Assembly: GCF_003660395.1 (NCBI RefSeq)
Contig: NZ_QXQT01000010.1
Location: forward strand, 1 to 61,909
DNA from: Helicobacter vulpis
GTDB taxonomy: Bacteria > Campylobacterota > Campylobacteria > Campylobacterales > Helicobacteraceae
DNA: 61,909 nt
Direction of reading: 5' to 3'
Part shown: one piece after another, positions 17,469 through 24,624 of the stretch
Layout of the letters: every line of letters begins with the position of its first letter
Numbering within the stretch: the first letter of the stretch is position 1
Notes under the pieces: generated by a model
The model's input: only the letters and a program-made list of their open reading frames with translations
Database searches by the model: none
What the model was told of the DNA's origin: nothing
Program-made: the position numbers and the translations under genes

Positions 17469-17555
17469 AGACACACCCTAAGGGCTGGAAAATAAATAGG
17501 GGGGTATTGGCGAAAAGTTTTAGTGCAAGGGTCTAGTCTATTGTATGGCTGCTGC

Positions 17556-17571
17556 GGGGGGGGGGGGGGGG
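17556..17571 (+). repeat. poly-G tract, 16 bases, intergenic
   Basis: Sixteen G on the plus strand (poly-C seen from the Mrr-like gene), about 90 bases before that gene's start and 230 before the RM gene. Intergenic homopolymers in Helicobacter change promoter spacing by slipped-strand mispairing. Confidence 0.9.
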
Positions 17572-17772
17572 TGAAAAAGGCAAAGGCGTTAAAAAGCACA
17601 CAAAGTTCTAGAATCAATTTTAAAAGTCATGATGCTAAAGAATAAAGGTGCATTATAGCATGGTTTTTAAATTGTGTGAAGGTTTAGCCCTTAAGATTGG
17701 CGTTTTAGCATGACGATATGCGCCCCATTTAAGCCATTTTGTGGGCTTAACCCCCTTTTTACCTAAATCCTT

Positions 17773-17778
17773 TATAAT
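17773..17778 (+). promoter_or_regulatory. -10 box of the RM cassette
   Basis: TATAAT, 24 bases before the RM subunit ATG, followed by AAAAGGAAA as ribosome site. It may serve the whole cassette of specificity modules. Confidence 0.6.
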
Positions 17779-17802
17779 TCCCCCTTTATCAAAAGGAAAC
17801 CC

Positions 17803-19839
17803 ATGCCCAGCCAAGAAGAAACCATAGAATACGGAATCAAAAAAGAGCTAGAAGCCCTTAACATTGCCTACTACGCCAAAACAGCCCCCATCGATGGGGA
17901 AACCCAAAGGGCGTTAGAACAAGCCCCTTCAAAGAGCGGGGGGAGTGGCAAGAACTATCCCGATCTCAAATTGCTTTTAAGCACGCCCAGCGCGCGCAAA
18001 TTGCCCGTGATGATCGAGGTCAAGGGGCTTAAGGGGCGTTTAGCCAAGTTTGGCAAGGATCATAGCCCAGATTTAAGCACCAACGCCATTAAAAATTACG
18101 CCCTCAATGGCGCGCTGCACTACGCCAATGCGATTTTAGATTATAGCTATAGCTACAACGAGGCGATCGCCATAGGGATCAATGGCTATGAGAATGAAGG
18201 CAAGCTTTACAAAGAATACGCCCTTTACTATCTCAACACCAAGCACCTAGCCGTGCCTCAAAGGATCGGGGAATTTAGTGATTTAGGGATTTTGGCGGAT
18301 TTAGGGAGGTTAGAACAAGCCCTAGACAACCTCACCTTAAGCGAGGAAGAACGCAACAAAGCCATTGAGGATTTAGAGAGCGAAACAGAAAAGCAACTAA
18401 AAGACCTTGATCAATTCTTATTTGAAAGAGTCGAGGGGCTTAACCCTAATAATCGTGTGGGTTTGTTTGTGGGGATGATTATGGCGGCAACAGGAGTTGC
18501 TGACATGATGATAGAACCCCTAAGGGTAGAGGATTTAAAGGGCGCACAAGACGATGAGGTCAATGACGGGGCAATTTTTTTAGACAAAATCAAAGTCTTC
18601 TTAAAGAGCAAGAAACTACCTAAAGCCAAGATAGACTTAGTGATGAATGACTTAGAACGCGCTTTTATCCACTCTGGTCTGTGGTCGTGCAAAAAATACA
18701 GGGGGGGTTATAGCAGTGTAGAAAGCCCACTTAAAAAAACCTATGGGTGGCTTTTAGAACACATTTTCCCCTTAGTGAAAAAGCTCGGCAGCGCAGACAT
18801 TGCGGGCAGACTTTTTAATTGTCTGACTCGGTGGTTAAAAGTGCAAAATGATGATTATAACGATGTCGTTTTAACCCCCCGTGAGGTGGTGGATTTGATG
18901 GTGGAACTCGCCCAAGTCAATAAAGATTCTTATGTTTGGGATTATGCCACGGGCTCGGGGGCGTTCTTGATCTCTAGCATGAATAAAATGATTAATGATT
19001 GCAAGGAAAAAATCACCAACCCCAAAGAGAGAGAGGAAAAGATCGCCCACATTAAAGCCTACCAACTTTTAGGCATTGAAAAGAGGGCGGATATTTACTT
19101 GCTGGGCGTGCTGAATATGCTTTTATTTGGCGATGGGAGCGCGAATTTTTTACACAAAGACAGCCTTAAGGAATTTGAAGGGTTTTACGAACAAGGAGAG
19201 GGCAAAGAGAACGAACGCTTCCCCGCCAATGTGTTTTTACTCAACCCCCCTTATAGTGTTGAGGGCAAGGGCTTTATTTTTGTAGAGCGGGCATTAGAGA
19301 GGATGGAGAAGGGGCGCGCGGTGGTGATTATCCAAGAAAATGCCGGAAGTGGCAATGGCGACATTTACACCAAAAAGATTTTAGAGCACAGCAGCCTAGT
19401 GGCAAGCATTAAGATGCCCCTAGATTTGTTCGTGGGTAAATCTAGCGTGCAAACGGCGATCTATGTTTTTGAGGTGGGGAAAGCCCACAACCCTAATGAC
19501 AATGTGCTTTTCATAGATTTTAGCAATGATGGCTACACCCGCGCGGCGCGCAAAAAGGCGCGGGCGAGCACGAATTTACGCGACACCGACAACGCCAAAG
19601 AACGCTACCGAGAATTAATAAATATCGTGGTGCATGATGAAGATCCAAAGTTTTATAAAGACCATTTTATTAAGGATAAAATCAATACTGAGGGCAAGGA
19701 CTGGACCTACGCCCAACACCAAAAGATAGACACCACGCCTAAGCTGGGCGATTTTAGCGGGAGTGTGGCGGAGTTTTTAGCCTATGAAGTGTCCTTAGTG
19801 CTCAAAGGCACAGAGGGAAAGCCCCACCCCCACGCCTAA
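17803..19839 (+). CDS. BcgI-like bifunctional restriction-methyltransferase subunit
   Basis: The 678 residues combine a nuclease and an adenine methyltransferase. The nuclease core lies at 53-74 (NYPDLKLLLS, then MIEVKG: PD...ExK). A helical region spans about 80-340. The N6-adenine methyltransferase follows, with VVLTPREVVDLM (356-367), SAM motif I as YATGSGAFL (381-389) and catalytic NPPY (481-484). This is the layout of the BcgI A subunit, which cuts and methylates only with a separate specificity subunit. There is no HsdR gene nearby, arguing against classical type I. The specificity modules follow immediately in the same direction. A truncated copy of its 5' end lies 2.4 kb upstream. Confidence 0.88.
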   Translation: MPSQEETIEYGIKKELEALNIAYYAKTAPIDGETQRALEQAPSKSGGSGKNYPDLKLLLSTPSARKLPVMIEVKGLKGRLAKFGKDHSPDLSTNAIKNYALNGALHYANAILDYSYSYNEAIAIGINGYENEGKLYKEYALYYLNTKHLAVPQRIGEFSDLGILADLGRLEQALDNLTLSEEERNKAIEDLESETEKQLKDLDQFLFERVEGLNPNNRVGLFVGMIMAATGVADMMIEPLRVEDLKGAQDDEVNDGAIFLDKIKVFLKSKKLPKAKIDLVMNDLERAFIHSGLWSCKKYRGGYSSVESPLKKTYGWLLEHIFPLVKKLGSADIAGRLFNCLTRWLKVQNDDYNDVVLTPREVVDLMVELAQVNKDSYVWDYATGSGAFLISSMNKMINDCKEKITNPKEREEKIAHIKAYQLLGIEKRADIYLLGVLNMLLFGDGSANFLHKDSLKEFEGFYEQGEGKENERFPANVFLLNPPYSVEGKGFIFVERALERMEKGRAVVIIQENAGSGNGDIYTKKILEHSSLVASIKMPLDLFVGKSSVQTAIYVFEVGKAHNPNDNVLFIDFSNDGYTRAARKKARASTNLRDTDNAKERYRELINIVVHDEDPKFYKDHFIKDKINTEGKDWTYAQHQKIDTTPKLGDFSGSVAEFLAYEVSLVLKGTEGKPHPHA

Positions 19840-19853
19840 AAAGCTGGCAAGCT

Positions 19854-20489
19854 TTGTGTGCCCTAGAGTGGCGTGGGGTGCAATTAGGGGGGATTTTTGA
19901 GGTGTTTAAGCCTGCCAAACACAGCCACCAAAAACGGCTTTTACCCACAGAACCCAAAGAGGGCTATATCCCGGCCATCACTTGCACCACGCAAAACAAC
20001 GGCATCGCCTGTTATATGCCAAAAGAGGGGGCTTTGGTGCTGGAAAATATGATTTCTGTGGGGGCTAATGGCGATGCGCCCGCCTTTTACCAACCTAGAG
20101 AATTTACACTTTTGCAAGATTGTTACGCCCTAAAATTTAAGGGCAAAGAGCTAAACCGCTTGCAATATTTGTTTTTGGTCGTGTGCCTAAATAAGGTCTT
20201 GGCTAAGTTTAACTGGAACAACAAATCCGGTTGGGCTAAGGTCAGCCAAGAGAAAATCCTTTTGCCCTTTGCCAAGAATGGGGAAATTGCTTTTGAGGTG
20301 ATAGAGGTATTTATAAGGGAACTTCAAGCGGAGCGCTTGAGGGAACTTCAAGCGTATCTAAAAGTAACAGGATTGGAGGACACTATGCTAACCCCAGAGG
20401 AAGCACACGCCTTAAATATTTTCACAAACTATTTTGTTTGGAAATCGGGGGGGGGGGGGGGGAGAACTCTTAACTTGGCAAGAGTTTAA
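19854..20489 (+). CDS. specificity module 1 (HsdS-type target-recognition domain)
   Basis: One target-recognition domain of about 150 residues (LEWRGVQLGGIFEVFKPAK, GYIPAITCTTQNNGIACYM, FNWNNKSGWAKVSQEKILLP) is followed by the helical spacer FIRELQAERLRELQAYLKV and a tail (EDTMLTPEEAHALNIF) unlike the other modules. The frame is one base behind that of the RM gene. The only start near the beginning is TTG without a clear ribosome site, so re-initiation or -1 slippage from the RM gene is possible. The frame enters a 16-G tract, reads five Gly and stops after RTLNLARV. With 15 or 18 G it would continue into module 2. Confidence 0.75.
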   Translation: MCALEWRGVQLGGIFEVFKPAKHSHQKRLLPTEPKEGYIPAITCTTQNNGIACYMPKEGALVLENMISVGANGDAPAFYQPREFTLLQDCYALKFKGKELNRLQYLFLVVCLNKVLAKFNWNNKSGWAKVSQEKILLPFAKNGEIAFEVIEVFIRELQAERLRELQAYLKVTGLEDTMLTPEEAHALNIFTNYFVWKSGGGGGRTLNLARV

Positions 20490-21009
20490 AATCGGGGCGT
20501 TGTTTGACATAAAGACCCCTAAAAGAAAATTTGACGCTAATAAAGTGCGCTTCTGTGTGGGTGGATACCCGTATGTCGCAAGGGGAGCGAGCAACAACGG
20601 CATTAGGGGCAATATTGAAGCAGACCCCATTTTTTTAAACGATGCCCCAAGTATCAGTTTCGGGCAAGACACAGCGACCATTTTTTACCAAGACAAACCC
20701 TACTTCACAGGCGATAAAATCAAGATTTTCACGCTAAAAGAGGGTAGGCTAGAACGCCATAGGGCGTTATTTTTCATTGCGAGCATGCGTCCAGCCTTTA
20801 GCTCTTTTAGCTGGGGCAGCACTTCTTTTAAACAATCCCTTTTAGAGAACATACCCTTTAAATTACCCACCCACAAAGATGGCACCATCGCCTATGATCT
20901 CATGGAGCACTTCATCAAAGCCTTAGAGAAACAACACATTGAGAGAGTTAAGGCATTGTGGGATCAAAGATTAAAGGCGTGTAAGGATATAATTCAAGCA
21001 AAAATTTAG
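20434..21009 (+). CDS. specificity module 2
   Basis: The domain begins after the tract with LLTWQEFKIGALFDIKTPKR and contains YVARGASNNGIRGNIEADPI and PYFTGDKIKIF, closely related to module 4. The spacer helix is FIKALEKQHIERVKALWDQR. In the present phase the only start upstream is a TTG just before the tract (reading through it as Gly). An upstream TAA closes the frame before that, so expression probably depends on fusion to module 1. The frame stops with TAG after IIQAKI. One extra A in the AAAAA just before would let it run on into the ATG leader of module 3. Confidence 0.75.
   Translation: MFGNRGGGGGELLTWQEFKIGALFDIKTPKRKFDANKVRFCVGGYPYVARGASNNGIRGNIEADPIFLNDAPSISFGQDTATIFYQDKPYFTGDKIKIFTLKEGRLERHRALFFIASMRPAFSSFSWGSTSFKQSLLENIPFKLPTHKDGTIAYDLMEHFIKALEKQHIERVKALWDQRLKACKDIIQAKI
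20447..20462 (+). repeat. poly-G switch 1, 16 bases, between modules 1 and 2
   Basis: By counting frames, module 1 enters in one frame and module 2 needs another. Fusion requires 15 or 18 G. At 16 the product ends 8 codons after the tract, so the switch reads as off for fusion. Confidence 0.9.
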
Positions 21010-21020
21010 AGGATTTGCCC

Positions 21021-21655
21021 ATGACATTTAAAGACGATAGCGCCCCCGTTATGATTGGGGGGGGGGGGGGGGGGTAACATGGCAAGAGTTTAGGGTGGGG
21101 GATTTGTTTAAAATCCAAGCTAACCCCCAGCTCAATAAAGATAGCTTTAACTTTGTAGAACCGCCTACTTTTACGCCAAGCGAGGATAGACCTATGGCTT
21201 ACCCCTATTTCACCCGCACTTGCATGAATAATGGCATTGCCGGGTGGGTGGAATATTTAGACGAGGAACACAAAATTAAGGGCAATTGCCTAGCAGTGGG
21301 GATGATAGGCATGCAATTTTTCTACATGGAGCAAGATTTTTACGCCGGGCAATTCACCAAGAGCCTACACCCCAAATTTGAGGGCTTTAATCGTTATATT
21401 GCCCTTTTCATGCTCACTTGCCTTAACAAGTTTCAAAGGATTTTACAAGGCGTTTTAGTGCGTGATTTTGCCAAAACCCTAAATAACCTTAAAATCATGT
21501 TGCCCACCCACAAAGATGGCACCATCGCCTACGACCCTATGGAAAACTTTATCAAAGTCCTAGAGAAACAACAGATTGAGAGGGTAAAAGCCTTGTGGGA
21601 TCAAAAGTTAAACGCTTATGACAAAGTCTTAAGCACGCCGTTAAAGCCCGTTTAA
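21021..21655 (+). CDS. specificity module 3, out of phase in this sequence
   Basis: The leader starts MTFKDDSAPVMIGG after a GAGGAT ribosome-like site. The domain proper reads VTWQEFRVGDLFKIQANPQL, YPYFTRTCMNNGIAGWVEYL and FYAGQFTKSLHP, then the spacer FIKVLEKQQIERVKALWDQK, and stops after STPLKPV. It is a single-domain (half-size) specificity unit. With 18 G the leader ends at TAA and the domain could start only from an internal GTG (21095), losing the first seven residues. It ends with a stop well before the next tract, so it cannot fuse to module 4 by G-slippage alone. Confidence 0.7.
21057..21074 (+). repeat. poly-G switch 2, 18 bases, at the start of module 3
   Basis: A leader ATG (21021) reads 12 codons, then six Gly, then TAA at once. 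Module 3 lies in another frame. Sixteen or 19 G would join the leader to module 3. The switch therefore reads as off. Confidence 0.9.
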
Positions 21656-21711
21656 ATGGGGTTAAAATGAGAGGTGGTTACAATGGGAGCAAAAATTTTA
21701 AAGGATTGCCA

Positions 21712-22930
21712 ATGACCCTACAAGAGAACAACGCCCCCACGACTATGGGGGGGGGGGGGGGTAAGTCTAGATAGTTTTAAATGGCGGGAGTTTAAAATCA
21801 AAGACATTTTTGAAGTGGCTATGTCTAAAAAGATTTTCCATGCCAATACCTTAAACATTGAGGAGTTGCCTAAAGAGGGCTTTTACCCTTATGTGGTGCG
21901 CAGCGCGCGTAATAATGGCATTCGGGGCTTTATCAAACAAGATGAAGTCTTTCTAAACCCGGGCAATACTTTAAGTTTTGCGATGGACACCTTCAGCGTG
22001 TTTTACCAAGAAACCCCCTACTTTACAGGCAATAAGATTAAAGTTTTAATCCCCAAATTTGGCATGACAAGGTGGAGCGCGCTTTTTATCGCGGTGTGTT
22101 GCCAAAAGGCGTTTAAAACTTTCACATGGGGCATGAACGCCACCCACCAAGATGTAGAGAACTTTAAAATCCCCTTGCCCGTGATCCAAGACCAAATTAC
22201 CTATGAATACATGGAGCACTTCATCAAAACCCTAGAAAAACAACACATTGAGAGGGTAAAGGCGTTATGGGATCAAAAATTAAAGGCGTATGAGGATACA
22301 ATACGCGTTCAAAACCTAAAGGATTCATCAATGAAATTTAAAGATAACAGCCCTGCCACTGGGGGGGGGGGGGGGGTGAGCCTTGAGAGCCTTCAGTGGC
22401 AAGAATTTAGCTTTAGTGAAGTCTTTATTTATGAGAGGGGGAGGCGTTATAAAAGAGGGGATCACACCAGCGGAGAGATCGCCTATATCTCCTCAAGTGC
22501 CTTGAATAATGGCGTGGATGGGTTTGTCAGCCCGCCAAGCTACATGAAAATCCACCAAAACAAAATCACTTTAGCCAATAGCGGGAGTGTGGGCAGTTGC
22601 TTTTACCACCCCTACCCTTTTGTGGCTTCGGATCATTGCATGGTGGTGTGGCTCAAAGAGAGAGAATTAAACCGCCATTTAGCCCTATTTTGCACCACGA
22701 TTTTACGCCATAGCGTGCAACACAAATATGGCTTTAATCGCGAGATCAATAAAGAAAGATTGTTAGAGGAAAGTTTTAAACTCCCCGTCCATAAAGATGG
22801 CACAATCGCCTATGATCTTATGGAGAGCTTGATACGGGCTTTGGAAAAGCAACAGATCGAGAGAGTCATGGCGTTGTGGGATCGCAAGTTGGGGGCGTAT
22901 GAGGGGGTGGTGCGCCAGCCAGAGAGGTAA
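21712..22930 (+). CDS. specificity modules 4 and 5, fused in frame; leader out of phase
   Basis: After the leader and tract, module 4 reads SLDSFKWREFKIKDIFEVAM, YVVRSARNNGIRGFIKQDEV and PYFTGNKIKVL, with spacer FIKTLEKQHIERVKALWDQK. It continues in frame through a leader-like stretch (SSMKFKDNSPAT) and a 16-G tract read as five Gly into module 5: SLESLQWQEFSFSEVFIYER, AYISSSALNNGVDGFV, spacer LIRALEKQQIERVMALWDRK. The two domains and two spacers make a full-length specificity subunit of the BcgI-B or HsdS type. Because switch 3 is off, translation could start only at an internal GTG or ATG (about 21815), which would damage module 4. Confidence 0.75.
21747..21761 (+). repeat. poly-G switch 3, 15 bases, at the start of module 4
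   Basis: A leader ATG (21712) reads MTLQENNAPTTM, five Gly, then KSR and TAG. Module 4 needs 14 or 17 G to be in frame with this leader. The switch reads as off. Confidence 0.9.
22361..22376 (+). repeat. poly-G switch 4, 16 bases, inside the module 4-5 fusion
   Basis: Sixteen G are read as five Gly followed by GTG (Val), keeping modules 4 and 5 in one frame. Thirteen or 19 G would also keep it. The tract therefore codes a flexible Gly linker between two recognition domains. Confidence 0.9.
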
Positions 22931-22960
22931 AACATGTTAAACTCACTTAAAGGATCTGAC

Positions 22961-23857
22961 ATGCCCCTTAATATCCACACCTTGCATTACTGCGGTTCTG
23001 AAAACCTAAAGCCTCTGCACCCCTTGAGTGTAGAAAATTTAAGTTTTGCAGAGCACACCAGCACAGCCCTTATTGGGAGCAATGGGGCGGGTAAATCCAC
23101 TCTGCTAGGCGCGTTGTTGGGCTTTCGCCCAGATTTTGCGCTGCAAGCTAGCTTAAATGGGATCGCCTATGCCAACACCACCCCGCCCTTGCGCGCTAAA
23201 GTTGGCTATAGTGCGCCCTCTATTAACTTCCCGGCTGGACTCAAAGCTAAAGACCTTGTCAAGTTTTATGAGCATATATATGGCTCCTGCCAACTTGACT
23301 TTTTTGCGCAAGATTTGCTCTCTAAGCTTTATGACAGCTTTTCAGATGGGCAGAAACAACGCTTGAAATTGGATTTGAGTTTGGGGCATAACCCCGATCT
23401 CTTGATTTTAGACGAGCCCGAATCGAGTTTAGATGAGCCCACCATTATGCGCGTGGCAGAAGCCATTAGCGCGCGCAACAAGGACAAAAAAACCTCTTTG
23501 ATCGCCACGCATAACGCCGCAATTTTACAGAGTTGCACGCGGGTTTTGTGCTTGCATCGGGGGCGGATCCTCCAACATGGCACTTTGACAGAGGGGATTT
23601 TAACCCTCTTGGGCGATCTAGCCTTAGAAGTTTCTTATGAAAATGAAGCCGAGTGTCAGGATATTACCCAAACCCTCAAGGATAAATACCAACTAACAAT
23701 GCGCCTAGACAGCCAGCATGCTATATTCTTTGGCACAACAGCTTTAAAAGACTGCTTAAGAGAACCGCCCCTATCTACCAAGCGCATGGGGCTCGACTTG
23801 CGCCCCACAAAGGCGCAGGACTTGCTTTTGGCTTTAAACCATTGGGAGAAGGAGTGA
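22961..23857 (+). CDS. ABC transporter ATP-binding protein
   Basis: The product has Walker A GSNGAGKST, signature region SFSDGQKQRLKLDLSL (SDGQ in place of SGGQ), Walker B LLILDEPESSLDEP and the switch His in SLIATHNAAIL. The ATG giving MPLNIHTLHYCG follows AAAGGATC and is preferred; another ATG nine codons upstream (22934) is possible. The next gene, an ABC-2 type permease, starts two bases later, so the pair forms one exporter. The substrate is unknown. It lies just after the specificity modules on the same strand and may share their transcript. Confidence 0.88.
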   Translation: MPLNIHTLHYCGSENLKPLHPLSVENLSFAEHTSTALIGSNGAGKSTLLGALLGFRPDFALQASLNGIAYANTTPPLRAKVGYSAPSINFPAGLKAKDLVKFYEHIYGSCQLDFFAQDLLSKLYDSFSDGQKQRLKLDLSLGHNPDLLILDEPESSLDEPTIMRVAEAISARNKDKKTSLIATHNAAILQSCTRVLCLHRGRILQHGTLTEGILTLLGDLALEVSYENEAECQDITQTLKDKYQLTMRLDSQHAIFFGTTALKDCLREPPLSTKRMGLDLRPTKAQDLLLALNHWEKE

Positions 23858-23858
23858 T

Positions 23859-24614
23859 ATGCGCCGTATTTATGCGATCTTTATCTTGGAGTTTAAGTCC
23901 TATATCACTTATCGGGTCGCTATCTTTTGGACTCTAGCCTACCCTATTTTGATGTTGGCTTTTCTCATTGGGGTGTTTGAACACACCCATGCGCCCCATT
24001 TTCGCTTTGCTAGCGTAGTGGGTCTAGTGATGCTCACCCTCATCTCCACAGCCATTTTTGGGCTAGCCCAAGCTTTGGGCAGCGCTAGGGCTTCTAAAGC
24101 CCTTCTATTTTACATGGCAACACCGGCTAGCTATTTAGAAATCACCTTAGCGATAGTTTTATCGCGCTTGGCGATCGTATTGGGCTTTAGCGCGCTTTTT
24201 ATTTTAGGGAGTTTTAGCGTGCTAGGGATTTTGCCATCTTTAAGCGTGGGGAACTTTCTCTTAGGCTTGCTCACATTGGGCTTGGCGGGGGTGTTTTGCT
24301 CTGGTGTGGCATTAGGGGTGGTCAAATACCTGAATAATAATCAAAACATGCTCGCCATTGCCAATGTGATCAATCTCTATGCGATCATGTCCTCTAATGT
24401 CTTCATCCCCTTGCAGGCTTTGCCTAGTTGGGGGCAAATCTTTATCACTTCTTCGCCCTTTTATCATCTTAATAATATGCTCATTGGGGCATTCTCTGGG
24501 CAGAATTTGGGCTATGTGTTGGGGATTTCTGGCGTACTCTTTGGATTAGGCGCGCTCTTAACTTATCTAGGTGCTGGGCGCGCACTGTTGGTTAGCACGC
24601 CTAAATCGCGTTGA
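23859..24614 (+). CDS. ABC-2 type transporter permease
   Basis: The 251 residues have six membrane segments in the ABC-2 pattern: IYAIFILEFKSYITYRVAIF at the start, then ALGSARASKALLFYMATPA and NVFIPLQALPSWGQIF before the last pair. It is translated right after the ATPase gene. The pair resembles drug- or polysaccharide-type exporters with one fused half each, and the functional unit is likely two of each. The start codon is ATG preceded by GGAG. Confidence 0.88.
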   Translation: MRRIYAIFILEFKSYITYRVAIFWTLAYPILMLAFLIGVFEHTHAPHFRFASVVGLVMLTLISTAIFGLAQALGSARASKALLFYMATPASYLEITLAIVLSRLAIVLGFSALFILGSFSVLGILPSLSVGNFLLGLLTLGLAGVFCSGVALGVVKYLNNNQNMLAIANVINLYAIMSSNVFIPLQALPSWGQIFITSSPFYHLNNMLIGAFSGQNLGYVLGISGVLFGLGALLTYLGAGRALLVSTPKSR

Positions 24615-24624
24615 AGGGGATTTG

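Larger units (their letters stand above)
17475..17802. other. intergenic region between divergent RM genes
   Basis: The gap holds the 16-G tract and, next to the right-hand gene, a TATAAT and ribosome site. I see no gene in it. It probably contains divergent promoters for the Mrr-like gene and for the RM subunit. Confidence 0.6.
20865..22890 (+). repeat. four copies of a spacer-helix DNA repeat in modules 2-5
   Basis: Stretches of about 110-125 bases near 20865-20985, 21502-21620, 22165-22295 and 22782-22890 are close DNA copies. Each encodes HKDGTIAYDLMEHFIKALEK-like residues and then IERVKALWDQKLKAY. The recognition domains between them differ. Such shared blocks are substrates for recombination that could swap, delete or duplicate recognition domains. 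Confidence 0.75.

Noticed and set aside
17803-22930. Classical type I HsdRMS locus
   Set aside because: No HsdR is present and the methyltransferase protein carries its own nuclease core, so a BcgI-like type fits better.
17803-22930. CRISPR array
   Set aside because: The repeats in this region are coding spacer helices and G tracts of variable spacing, not short direct repeats with unique spacers; no cas genes are seen.
22934-22960. Upstream ATG as the start of the ABC ATPase
   Set aside because: The ATG nine codons later has a better ribosome site and gives the family's normal beginning, although the upstream one cannot be excluded.
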